43,989 nucleotides of DNA, from positions 1 through 43,989 of the forward strand of contig NZ_MPZN01000028.1 of NCBI RefSeq assembly GCF_002936985.1. Reading direction: 5' to 3'. The notes under the pieces are model-generated. The model searched no databases. It was given only the letters and a program-made list of their open reading frames with translations, and was not told where the DNA came from. Positions 8,753-15,948 of this stretch are shown piece by piece. This DNA comes from Microterricola pindariensis. GTDB taxonomy: Bacteria; Actinomycetota; Actinomycetes; Actinomycetales; Microbacteriaceae. How positions within the stretch are numbered: the first letter of the stretch is position 1; each line of letters begins with the position of its first letter. A program made the position numbers and the translations under genes.

Positions 8753-9616
8753 CTACGGCTTCGGGATGGACGTGTAGGACTCGGGGCGGCGGTCGCGGAA
8801 GAACTGCCAGTCGTTGCGCACCTGGCGCACCAGGCTCATGTCGAGGTCGCGCACGAGCACCTCCTCGTCGGTGGACGAGCCGAGCTCGCCGACCCAGTTG
8901 CCGCGCGGGTCCAGCACCTGGCTGGAGCCGTAGAAGGTGACGGCGAGGTCGCCGTACTCGTTGTCCTCGCGGCCGACGCGGTTGGAGGCCGCGACGAACA
9001 TGCCGTTGGCGGCGGCCGCGGCCGCCTGCTCGATCTCCCAGAGCCGGTTGGAGAGGCCGGGCTTGGTGGCGTTCGGGTTGAACACGATCTGCGCGCCGTT
9101 CAGGGCGAGCTCGCGCCACCCCTCCGGGAAGTGCCGGTCGTAGCAGATGTAGACGCCGATCGGGCCGACCGCGGTGTTGAAGACGGGGTAGCCCATGTTC
9201 CCGGGGCGGAAGTAGAACTTCTCCCAGAACTTGTCGAGGTGCGGGATGTGGTGCTTGCGGTACTGGCCGAGGATGGTGCCGTCGGAATCGACCACAACGG
9301 CGGTGTTGTAGTAGACGCCCGGCTGGTCTTCCTCGTAGATCGGCAGCACCATCACCATGCCGAGTTCCTTGGCGAGCGCGGCGAAGCGCTGCACGATCGG
9401 GCCGTCGGCCGGCTCGGCGTAGTCGTAGTACTTGGCGTCTTCCGTGATGCCGAAGTAGGGGCCGTAGAACAGCTCCTGGAAGCAAATCACCTGAGCGCCC
9501 TGCTCCTTGGCCGTGCGGGCGAACTGCTCGTGCTTGTCGAGCATGGACTCCTTGTCGCCGGTCCACGTGGTCTGGGTGAGTGCTGCTCGAACGATTTTGG
9601 GGGTGTCGCCGGTCAT
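8753..9616 (-). CDS. Nitrilase-superfamily amidohydrolase, probable beta-ureidopropionase
   Basis: A 287-residue carbon-nitrogen hydrolase with the catalytic triad E48 (CFQELFYGPYF), K121 (GQYRKHHIPH) and C158 (VYICYDRHFPEGWREL). The best family matches by motif are beta-ureidopropionase and N-carbamoylputrescine amidase; next to dihydropyrimidinase the former reaction (N-carbamoyl-beta-alanine to beta-alanine, CO2 and ammonia) is inferred. The reading frame stays open to a farther start at 9694, but ATG 9616 is preferred: GGAGG lies 4 bases upstream (9621-9625) and the protein then begins TPKIVRAALTQ as in the family. It is the first gene of the nine-gene minus-strand run, facing the divergent MocR-type regulator. 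Confidence 0.88.
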   Translation of the reverse strand: MTGDTPKIVRAALTQTTWTGDKESMLDKHEQFARTAKEQGAQVICFQELFYGPYFGITEDAKYYDYAEPADGPIVQRFAALAKELGMVMVLPIYEEDQPGVYYNTAVVVDSDGTILGQYRKHHIPHLDKFWEKFYFRPGNMGYPVFNTAVGPIGVYICYDRHFPEGWRELALNGAQIVFNPNATKPGLSNRLWEIEQAAAAAANGMFVAASNRVGREDNEYGDLAVTFYGSSQVLDPRGNWVGELGSSTDEEVLVRDLDMSLVRQVRNDWQFFRDRRPESYTSIPKP

Positions 9617-9848
9617 CTTGCCTCCACTTGCGCCTATTTCAAACTGGGTTTGAGCCGCGATGCGTAATACTTCGCGGGGTGCCGGCGTTGGCAATTCACG
9701 GGAGTCACCAACGCCGAGCGGTTGAGCCGAACCGAGCTTCTTTGCTCATTCTGTTATTGTTCGGCGTAAACATTTCTCTTTTGTTTCAGTGTGTGACACA
9801 CGCGTTAATCATCATGTTGCCGAACCAGTCAGAAAGGCAAGGGTTTCT
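9617..9848. promoter_or_regulatory. Divergent control region between the pyrimidine operon and its regulator
   Basis: A 232-base region, clearly more A+T-rich than the flanks, between two divergent genes. It holds a perfect 13-base palindrome GTGTGTGACACAC-type centred on 9795 (9789-9801: GTGTGT, G, ACACAC) and, just upstream, an AAACA/TGTTT inverted pair (9768-9772 and 9782-9786). The palindrome lies 48 bases before the regulator start and is a reasonable operator for a GntR-family wHTH. Promoter boxes could not be assigned confidently. Confidence 0.5.
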
Positions 9849-11294
9849 GTGAACGAGTTCTGGAACGAGATCGACGATCCCACCCCGCGCGGCATTGCCG
9901 CGGCCATCGCCAGACGGATCACGAGCGGGGAACTTCACCCCGGAGACCGGCTGCCGACGGTGCGCGCGCTCGGCACGCTGCTGGGCGTCAGCCCCGCGAC
10001 GGTGAGCCACGCCTGGCAGGCGCTCAGCCAGGCCGGGCTGATCGAATCGCGCGGGCGGGCCGGCAGCTTCGTGCGGCAGCATCCGCAGACCTGGCTGCCG
10101 CCGCGCATGCTCGGCCTCGTCGCCGGCGGCGAGTTGCCCCAGGACGCCACCCACCTCGACCTCTCCCACGGCACCCCCGACCCGCTGCTGCTGCCCGCGC
10201 TCGGCCCGGCGCTGTCCCGCGTGTCGCTGCGCGCGGAGACCTCGAGCTACCACGAGCTGCCGGTGGTGCCGGAGCTCGGCCGGGTGCTCGACGAGAGCTG
10301 GCCGTACCGCGCCGAGTCGCTGACCGTGGTCGACGGGGCCCAGGACGCCGTCTCGCGCAGCCTCGAGTCGGTGGTGCGCTTCGGCGACCGGGTGGTGCTG
10401 GAGAGCCCCGGCTTCCCCGCCTTCTTCGACCTGGTCAGCGCCCTCGGCGCCTCCGTCGTTCCGGTCGCCATCGACGAGCACGGCATCCTGCCGAGCTCGC
10501 TCGCCGCGGCGCTGCGCCAGGGGCCGTCCGCGCTCGTGCTTCAGCCGCGGGCGCAGAACCCCACCGGCGCCTCGATGACCTCGGAGCGGGCGCAGGAGCT
10601 GGCCCGGGTAATCCGCTCGGCCCGCAACGGCTCCAAGCTCATCGTGGTCGAGGACGACCACTCCGGCCAGATCAGCACGGCCGCCCCGGTCAGCCTCGGC
10701 CGCTGGATCCCCGACCAGGTGTTGCACGTGCGCAGCTTCTCCAAGTCGCACGGCCCCGACCTGCGCATCGCCGCCCTCGGCGGGCCGGCCGCGCTGATCG
10801 ACCGCATCGTCTCCCGGCGCATGCTCGGCCCGGGCTGGACCTCCCGCATGGTGCAGCGCATCCTCGCCGACCTGCTCACCGACGGCACCGCGCTCGACGA
10901 GGTGACGGAGGCGCGCCGGCAGTACTACTCGCGGCAGAAGGCGCTGAACGCCGAGCTGGCCCGGGTGGGCGTGCACGCGGTCTCCGGCGTCGGAGAGGCC
11001 TCGACCACTCTCCCCGACGGCATCAACCTCTGGCTGCCCGTCGCCGACGAGCGTGCAGCGCTGGTGCAGCTGGCGGCGGCCGGCATCCGCGTCGCGCCCG
11101 GCTCGCCCTTCCTGGCCGGCGGGGCCGTGCACACGGATGCCGCAATCGGCGGCGTCTCCTCGGTGCCCGGCGTCGGCCCCGGCTTCGTGCGCGTCACGGC
11201 CGGCATGGTGCGCAGCAACGCGGCCGAGGTGGCCGGGGCGCTGGCCGGCGCGGCGCTGCCCGGGCCGCGCGCCTTCTACACGCTGGAGGCGTAG
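9849..11294 (+). CDS. MocR-type regulator: GntR wHTH fused to class I aminotransferase fold
   Basis: A 481-residue two-domain protein. Residues 1 to about 77 are a GntR winged helix (RLPTVRALGTLLGVSPATVSHAWQAL region) and the rest is a fold-type I aminotransferase domain with NPTG at 237-240, the Asp of VVEDDHSG near 269-270 and the PLP lysine K299 in SFSKSHGPDLR. MocR proteins sense PLP adducts or amino compounds and control adjacent genes. It is divergent from the pyrimidine operon, so activation or repression of that operon in response to beta-alanine or PLP is inferred. Start: GTG at 9849 with AAGGG 5 bases upstream; the frame is open to an ATG-less stretch and an upstream start at 9789 would lie on the operator palindrome. 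Confidence 0.9.
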   Translation: MNEFWNEIDDPTPRGIAAAIARRITSGELHPGDRLPTVRALGTLLGVSPATVSHAWQALSQAGLIESRGRAGSFVRQHPQTWLPPRMLGLVAGGELPQDATHLDLSHGTPDPLLLPALGPALSRVSLRAETSSYHELPVVPELGRVLDESWPYRAESLTVVDGAQDAVSRSLESVVRFGDRVVLESPGFPAFFDLVSALGASVVPVAIDEHGILPSSLAAALRQGPSALVLQPRAQNPTGASMTSERAQELARVIRSARNGSKLIVVEDDHSGQISTAAPVSLGRWIPDQVLHVRSFSKSHGPDLRIAALGGPAALIDRIVSRRMLGPGWTSRMVQRILADLLTDGTALDEVTEARRQYYSRQKALNAELARVGVHAVSGVGEASTTLPDGINLWLPVADERAALVQLAAAGIRVAPGSPFLAGGAVHTDAAIGGVSSVPGVGPGFVRVTAGMVRSNAAEVAGALAGAALPGPRAFYTLEA

Positions 11295-11314
11295 CGGCGG
11301 GCGGCGCCCCGCCG
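11295..11314 (+). terminator. GC-rich hairpin directly after the MocR gene stop
   Basis: CGGCGGG (11295-11301) and CCCGCCG (11308-11314) pair perfectly around a 6-base loop, starting one base after the TAG stop. There is no T-run; a terminator of the G+C-rich actinobacterial sort is inferred. Confidence 0.5.
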
Positions 11315-11446
11315 GCTCGGGGGAGCGTGCGACCGAGGCGTGCCCGGCGCCGCCGTTTGGGAGGCCGACGGCGGATCGGGAGGCCGCTTCCGGCACGAAG
11401 TTGCGTCCCGATGTCGCGCTTGCCTCCGCATCCGGTGCCGCTTCCC

Positions 11447-11481
11447 TTTGGCTCGGGGGAGCGCCAGCGACCGAGGCCAAC
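11447..11481. repeat. B-type palindromic repeat, diverged copy
   Basis: 35 bases matching, with three or four changes, the two identical elements at 26126-26160 and 26355-26389. The central GAGCGCCAGCGACCGA is conserved and the ends form a TTGGC/GCCAA inverted pair. A shorter, worse copy is at 11314-11340. Confidence 0.75.
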
Positions 11482-11649
11482 CCCTGGGTGCGAGATGCGC
11501 TGGATCCAGATTCCAGCGGAGTCTGGCGCCTGACGGCGCCGGGCGTCTAGGCTGAATGCGACCCCCTGTCGGGATGACGGGGCTGAACCGGCCTGGACTT
11601 GGGCCGCAGGTCGCCGACATCGCTCGGATTCCCTGCCATCACCCTGTCC

Positions 11650-11654
11650 GGAGG
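11650..11654 (+). promoter_or_regulatory. Ribosome binding site that decides a TTG start
   Basis: GGAGG lies 6 bases before the TTG at 11661. This fixes the start of the importer lipoprotein, whose frame is otherwise open back to an ATG at 11556 that would place 35 residues before the signal peptide. Confidence 0.75.
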
Positions 11655-11660
11655 CCCCTC

Positions 11661-12695
11661 TTGTTCACGCTGAACCCCGCCCCGCGCACCGCACGCCGCC
11701 TCCTCGGCGCCGGCGTGGCCGCCGCATCCCTCGCCCTCCTCGCCGGCTGCGCCGCGCCGGCATCCGCCCCGAATTCAGCGCCGGCCGGCGGCGCGCCCAG
11801 CGCCTCGGCCACGCAGACGGTCTACCCGCTCACGATCGACAACTGCGGCACCGAGGTGACCTTCGAGGCGGCGCCCGAGCGCGTCATCACGATCAAGTCG
11901 ACGTCGACCGAGGCGCTGCTGGCACTCGGCCTCGACGACCGGATCGTCGGCACCGCGTTCGGCGACGGCCCGGCCGCGGCCGCGTGGCAGGCGGCGGCCG
12001 AGGCGCTGCCGGTGCTCAGCGACAAGCTGCCCGGCCAGGAGGCGACGCTCGAGCTGGAGCCCGACCTCATCTACGCCGGCTGGGAGTCGAACCTGAGCGC
12101 GGAGGGTGCCGGCGACCGGCCGACCCTCGCCGCCCTCGGCGTGAACAGTCTCGTCTCCCCCGCCGCGTGCAAGGGCGAGGCGTACCGGCCGAACCCGCTC
12201 AGCTTCGACGCGGTGTTCGCCGACATCGAGCAGCTCGGCGAGATCTTCGACGTGCAGGATGCCGCCGCGACCCTTGTCGCCGGGCAGCGGGCCGAGCTGG
12301 CCGCGGTGCAGCCGGCCGGCGCCGGGCGCAGCGCGCTCTGGTACAGCTCCGGCAACGACGTGCCCTACGTCGGGGCCGGCATCGGCGCCCCGCAGATGAT
12401 CCTCGACGCGCTCGAGCTCGAGAACGTGGCCGCCTCCGTGCAGGACAGCTGGGCGCCGCTCGGCTGGGAGGCGATCGTGGCCGCGGACCCCGACGTCATC
12501 GTGCTGGTGGACGCCGCCTGGAACACCGCGGAGAGCAAGATCGCGCTGCTCGAGTCGAACCCCGCGACCGCCGAGCTGAGCGCCGTGAAGGCAGGCCACT
12601 ACCTCACCGTGCCGTTCCCCGCCGGCGAGGCCGGCGTGCGCAACGTCGAGGCCGTCGCCTCCCTGAACGCCCAGCTGGCGGCCCTCGATGGCTAG
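11661..12695 (+). CDS. Solute-binding lipoprotein of proposed F420-0 (or FO) ABC importer
   Basis: A 344-residue lipoprotein with a BtuF/FepB-like helical-backbone binding fold. The TTG start gives a textbook signal: RTARR, a hydrophobic run, lipobox LLAGC with Cys at residue 30. The binding domain begins at YPLTIDNCGTEVTFEAAPERVITIKS. It heads a four-gene operon with permease, ATPase and cofD, the arrangement for which a proposed F420-0 transporter (TIGR03868/03869/03873 models, from memory) was described. The ligand is inferred from context only; FO, the CofD substrate, is an equally good candidate since cofD is in the same operon. Iron-siderophore or cobalamin uptake is the fallback reading of the fold. 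Confidence 0.85.
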   Translation: MFTLNPAPRTARRLLGAGVAAASLALLAGCAAPASAPNSAPAGGAPSASATQTVYPLTIDNCGTEVTFEAAPERVITIKSTSTEALLALGLDDRIVGTAFGDGPAAAAWQAAAEALPVLSDKLPGQEATLELEPDLIYAGWESNLSAEGAGDRPTLAALGVNSLVSPAACKGEAYRPNPLSFDAVFADIEQLGEIFDVQDAAATLVAGQRAELAAVQPAGAGRSALWYSSGNDVPYVGAGIGAPQMILDALELENVAASVQDSWAPLGWEAIVAADPDVIVLVDAAWNTAESKIALLESNPATAELSAVKAGHYLTVPFPAGEAGVRNVEAVASLNAQLAALDG

Positions 12696-13839
12696 CCCCG
12701 CCCCCGCCGCACCGCCCGCCGAGACTGCTCGACTTGTCGTTCCGGGCGCTCCGAACGACAAGTCGCGCAGTCTCGGCGCGCGCGGGCGAAGGCCGCGGGG
12801 GCGCGGGCAGCGCGGGCGCAGCGGGGTCGTGGCTGCGGTGCTCGGGCTGGCGCTGGCGGCATCCGTGCTGCTGGCCATCGCGATCGGGCCGGCCGACCTC
12901 AGCCCGGCCGAGGTGCTCGCCAGCGTGCTGCACCACCTCGGTCTCGGCGGCCTGTTCGGGCTCGAGCCGCTCTCGCCACTCCGCGACGGCATCGTCTGGG
13001 AGCTGCGCCTGCCCCGGGTGCTCACGGCGGCGGCCGTCGGCGCGGGCCTGGCCCTCTGCGGCACGGTGATGCAGGCGCTCATGCGCAACCCGCTCGCCGA
13101 CCCGTACCTGCTCGGCCTGAGCTCCGGCGCCTCGCTCGGCGCCGTCAGCGTGATCGTGCTGGGCGCCGCCATCGCGCTGCCCGTCGCGGCGTTCCTCGGG
13201 GCGCTGCTCGCCCTTGGCGCCACCCTCCTGCTCGCCGGCGGCGGCGGGCTCAGCCCGAGCCGCACCATCCTCGGCGGCCTCGCCGTCTCGGCGATCTTCG
13301 GCGCGCTGACCAGCCTGGTGATCTTCTGGAGCGCGACCGGCGACAGCTACCGGGAGATCCTGAACTGGCTGCTCGGCTCGCTGGCCGGCGCCCGCTGGCC
13401 GGCCGTCGTGATCGCCGGGACCGCCCTGCTCGTGATCGGCCTGCCGCTGCTGTTCAGCGGCACCGTGCTCGACGCCTTCGCCTTCGGCGACACCGCCGCC
13501 TCGGCGCTCGGCATCCCGGTCACCCGGGTGCGCTGGCTGCTGCTCGGCGCGACCGCCCTGCTCACCGGCGCCCTCGTCGCGGTGAGCGGTGCGATCGGAT
13601 TCGTCGGCCTGGTGCTGCCGCACGCCGTGCGGCTGCTCGTCTCCCGCGGCGGGGCGGGCCCCGGCCACCAGGCACTGCTGCCGCTCTCCGCCCTGGCCGG
13701 CGCGATCTTCCTGGTCTGGATGGACACCGGCGCGCGCACCCTGTTCGACCCGCGCGAGCTGCCGGTCGGAATCCTGACCGCCATCGTCGGAGGCCCCGTC
13801 TTCGCCCTGATCATGCTCAGAAACCGGAGGGTCGGATGA
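12688..13839 (+). CDS. FecCD/BtuC-type permease of the proposed F420-0 importer, with repeat-derived N-terminus
   Basis: A 383-residue multi-spanning permease of the FecCD family (about ten hydrophobic segments; family hallmarks LRLPRVLTAAAVGAGLALCG and GAIGFVGLVLPH). The family is usually near 340-350 residues; the surplus is at the N-terminus, where residues 10-31 are translated from a 62-base hairpin repeat (12717-12778) and residues 31-46 are Arg/Gly-rich. The ATG at 12688 overlaps the lipoprotein stop by eight bases. No better start with a ribosome site is obvious between the repeat and the first membrane helix near residue 47. It forms the channel for the adjacent lipoprotein and ATPase. 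Confidence 0.85.
   Translation: MASPAPAAPPAETARLVVPGAPNDKSRSLGARGRRPRGRGQRGRSGVVAAVLGLALAASVLLAIAIGPADLSPAEVLASVLHHLGLGGLFGLEPLSPLRDGIVWELRLPRVLTAAAVGAGLALCGTVMQALMRNPLADPYLLGLSSGASLGAVSVIVLGAAIALPVAAFLGALLALGATLLLAGGGGLSPSRTILGGLAVSAIFGALTSLVIFWSATGDSYREILNWLLGSLAGARWPAVVIAGTALLVIGLPLLFSGTVLDAFAFGDTAASALGIPVTRVRWLLLGATALLTGALVAVSGAIGFVGLVLPHAVRLLVSRGGAGPGHQALLPLSALAGAIFLVWMDTGARTLFDPRELPVGILTAIVGGPVFALIMLRNRRVG
12717..12778. repeat. C-type hairpin repeat inside the permease gene (copy 1)
   Basis: Two 26-base arms (12717-12742 and 12753-12778) pair with a single mismatch around a 10-base loop. The arm core is CGAGACTGC-N-CGACTTGT. The same element, in the opposite orientation and with a compensated base pair, is at 15856-15913. 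Here it lies in codons 10-31 and is read through in frame. Confidence 0.92.
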
Positions 13840-14753
13840 CCGTCACCGCCGCACGCCCCGCGCCCGCAGCCGATGCGGGTCTGGCCCCGGATGCCGCGCC
13901 TCCCGGCTTGGAGACATCGCGCCTGCACTTCACCCGCGCCGGCGCCCTCGTCATCGACGGGGTGGACTGCACGATCCCACACGGCCGCCTCGGCGCGATC
14001 ATCGGGCCGAACGGCGCCGGCAAGAGCACCCTGCTGCACCTCATCGCCGGCGTGCTGAACGGCGACGGCGGCACCGTCAGCCACGGCGGCACCCGGCTGG
14101 ACACCGCTACCCGGCGCGCCCGCGCCCGCGTCGTCGCCCTGGCCGAGCAGCACGCCGACAGCCAGCTGGAGCTCTCGGTGACGGATGCCGTGCTGCTCGG
14201 GCGCACTCCGCACCGCAGCCTGTTCGCCGGGCCGGGCGCCGACGATCACGCCATCGCGGCGCGCTGCCTCGCCGACACCGGCGCGGCCGAGCTCGCCGAC
14301 CGGCTCTACCGCACCCTCTCCGGCGGCGAGCGGCAGCGGGTCAACCTCGCCCGCGCGCTGGCCCAGGAGCCGCGCCTGCTGCTGCTGGACGAGCCAACGA
14401 ACCACCTCGACATCCGGGCGCAGCTCGACACCCTCGCCCTGGTCTCCCGGCTGACCGAGCGCGGCCTCACCGCCGTCGCCGCTCTGCACGACCTGAACCT
14501 GGCCGCCGCCTTCGCCGACCATGTGATCGTGCTCGCGGCCGGCCGGGTCGTGGCCGCCGGCGCCCCCGCGAGCGTGTTGACGAGTGAGCTGATCCGCGAG
14601 GTCTACGGCGTACACGCCGAGGTGTTGCGGCATCCGACGACGGGGCGGGCGCTGCTGGCGTTCTCGGCGCTCCCCGCGGACGATTCCGGGGCGGATGACG
14701 GGGCGGATGCCGCTGCGGGCACTGCGGCGACGGCCGCGCGGGTGAGCGCATGA
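13836..14753 (+). CDS. ATP-binding protein of the proposed F420-0 importer
   Basis: A 305-residue BtuD/FecE-like ABC ATPase: Walker A GPNGAGKST at 57-65, signature LSGGERQR at 161-168, Walker B LLLLDEP at 181-187, and an LHDLN switch region. About 25 residues precede the first strand of the domain. Start ATG overlaps the permease stop (ATGA at 13836-13839) and its own stop overlaps the cofD start in the same way, so importer and CofD are made together. This coupling is the main argument that the transported compound is an F420 pathway intermediate. Confidence 0.88.
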   Translation: MTVTAARPAPAADAGLAPDAAPPGLETSRLHFTRAGALVIDGVDCTIPHGRLGAIIGPNGAGKSTLLHLIAGVLNGDGGTVSHGGTRLDTATRRARARVVALAEQHADSQLELSVTDAVLLGRTPHRSLFAGPGADDHAIAARCLADTGAAELADRLYRTLSGGERQRVNLARALAQEPRLLLLDEPTNHLDIRAQLDTLALVSRLTERGLTAVAALHDLNLAAAFADHVIVLAAGRVVAAGAPASVLTSELIREVYGVHAEVLRHPTTGRALLAFSALPADDSGADDGADAAAGTAATAARVSA

Positions 14754-15835
14754 GCGCCGCGCCCCGTAGCGCCGCGCCCCGCGTCACCGTGCTGGCCGGC
14801 GGGGTGGGCGGGTCCCGCTTCGTGCGCGGTCTGCTGCACCAGCTGCGCACCGAGTGGCCGGCCGCCGCCGGCGGCCCGGAGGAGAGCATGCCGGGCAGCG
14901 GCACCGCGGCATCCGTCACCGTCATCGCCAACACGGGCGACGACCTCTGGCTGGCCGGGCTGCGCGTCTGCCCCGACCTGGACTCGATCATGTATGCCCT
15001 CGGCGGCGCGAACGACGAGGAGCGCGGCTGGGGCCGGCGCGGTGAGAGCGAGCGGGTCAGCGCCGAGCTGACCGCCTACGGCGTCGGCTGGCCGTGGTTC
15101 ACGCTCGGCGACCTCGACCTCGGCACCCACATCGCGCGCAGCTCCTGGCTGCGCGAGGGCCTGCCGCTCAGCGAGGCGACCGCCCGGCTGTGCGCCCGCT
15201 GGAACCCCGGCGTCGCCCTGCTGCCGGCCACCGACGACGAGGCGGAGACGCTCGTGACCGTCGCCGACGAGGCCGGCGGCACCCGGCAGCTGCACTTCGA
15301 GGAGTGGTGGGTGCGGCACCGCGCCGCCCTGCCCGCGCTCGCCTTCACCCAGCACAACGTCGAGCGGGCCCGCCCGGCCCCCGGCGTGCTCGAGGCGATC
15401 GCGGAGGCCGACGTGGTGCTGTTCGCGCCGTCGAACCCGGTCGTCTCCGTCGGCACGATCCTCGGCATCCCGGGCATCGCCGACGCGGTGCGGCAGACCG
15501 CGGCGCCCGTCGTCGGAATCTCGCCGATCATCGGCGGCGCCGTCGTGCGTGGCATGGCCGACGCCTGCCTGAGCGCGATCGGCGTGGAGACGAGCGCGGT
15601 CGCGGTCGGCGCGCACTACGGCGCGCGCGGCCTGCCCGGAGCTGGCCTGCCCGGAGCTGGCCTGCTCGATGGCTGGCTCGTCGACAGCGCGGATGCCGCG
15701 GTGGCGGCGTCCGCCGCGACCGGGCCGCTGGCCGGCATCCGCACCCTCGCCCGCCCGCTCTGGTTCCACACCGTCGAGGAGACGGCCGCGATCGCCGCGG
15801 ACGCCCTGGCCCTGGCCGCCCGCCCGCGCCCCTAG
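14750..15835 (+). CDS. cofD: 2-phospho-L-lactate (or phosphoenolpyruvyl) transferase CofD/FbiA
   Basis: A 361-residue CofD-family enzyme. Motifs seen: GGVGGSRF at 17-24, NTGDD at 61-65, the DLDSIMYALGG stretch, FAPSNPVVS and SPIIGG. The family transfers the activated lactyl- or phosphoenolpyruvyl-phosphate from a GDP/GTP-derived donor to FO, giving F420-0 or its dehydro form. The gene overlaps the importer ATPase by four bases. A 15-base direct duplication gives GLPGAGLPGAG in a probable surface loop near residue 300. It ends just before a strong hairpin repeat and converges with the ABC-2 exporter operon. CofE is 8 kb away; the FO synthase gene is not in this window. Confidence 0.94.
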   Translation: MSAAPRSAAPRVTVLAGGVGGSRFVRGLLHQLRTEWPAAAGGPEESMPGSGTAASVTVIANTGDDLWLAGLRVCPDLDSIMYALGGANDEERGWGRRGESERVSAELTAYGVGWPWFTLGDLDLGTHIARSSWLREGLPLSEATARLCARWNPGVALLPATDDEAETLVTVADEAGGTRQLHFEEWWVRHRAALPALAFTQHNVERARPAPGVLEAIAEADVVLFAPSNPVVSVGTILGIPGIADAVRQTAAPVVGISPIIGGAVVRGMADACLSAIGVETSAVAVGAHYGARGLPGAGLPGAGLLDGWLVDSADAAVAASAATGPLAGIRTLARPLWFHTVEETAAIAADALALAARPRP

Positions 15836-15855
15836 CCCCACCCCACCGGTACCCG

Positions 15856-15913
15856 TCGAGACTGCGCGACTTGTAGTTTTAGCCGCTTCCAACTACAAGT
15901 CGAGCAGTCTCGA
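15856..15913. repeat. C-type hairpin repeat between convergent genes (copy 2)
   Basis: Arms of 23 bases (15856-15878 and 15891-15913) pair with one mismatch around a 12-base loop. It is the same element as 12717-12778 but inverted: the conserved mismatch (G opposite A) sits at the same site, and one C-G pair of copy 1 is an A-T pair here. It lies between cofD (ends 15835) and the convergent permease (ends 15949) and could act as a two-way terminator. Confidence 0.9.
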
Positions 15914-15948
15914 TGAGGTGAGCGGGGCTGCGGGGTGGGGGCAGCAGG

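Larger units (their letters stand above)
11295..11660. other. 366-base gene-free region with B-type repeats and hairpins
   Basis: No gene is supported here. Besides the hairpin after the MocR stop it contains a degenerate B-type repeat (11314-11340), a better copy (11447-11481), the palindrome GGCGCC-tgac-GGCGCC (11525-11540) and a 7-bp hairpin CCCTGTC/GACGGGG with one G-T pair (11564-11582). The last two are in the likely leader of the F420-importer operon. I looked for a cobalamin-riboswitch core because the importer is BtuFCD-like and found none. Confidence 0.6.

Noticed and set aside
9789-9848. N-terminal 20-residue extension of the MocR regulator from an ATG at 9789
   Set aside because: It would start on the operator-like palindrome and has no ribosome site, while the GTG at 9849 has AAGGG at proper distance.
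11525-11660. Possible cobalamin riboswitch in front of the BtuFCD-like importer
   Set aside because: No B12-box-like block or the conserved core bases of that class could be found; only two short GC hairpins are present.
12717-15913. Terminal inverted repeats of a 3-kb transposon carrying the importer and cofD
   Set aside because: The two C-type hairpins are each complete palindromes rather than single ends, one is inside a gene, there is no transposase between them and no target duplication was seen.
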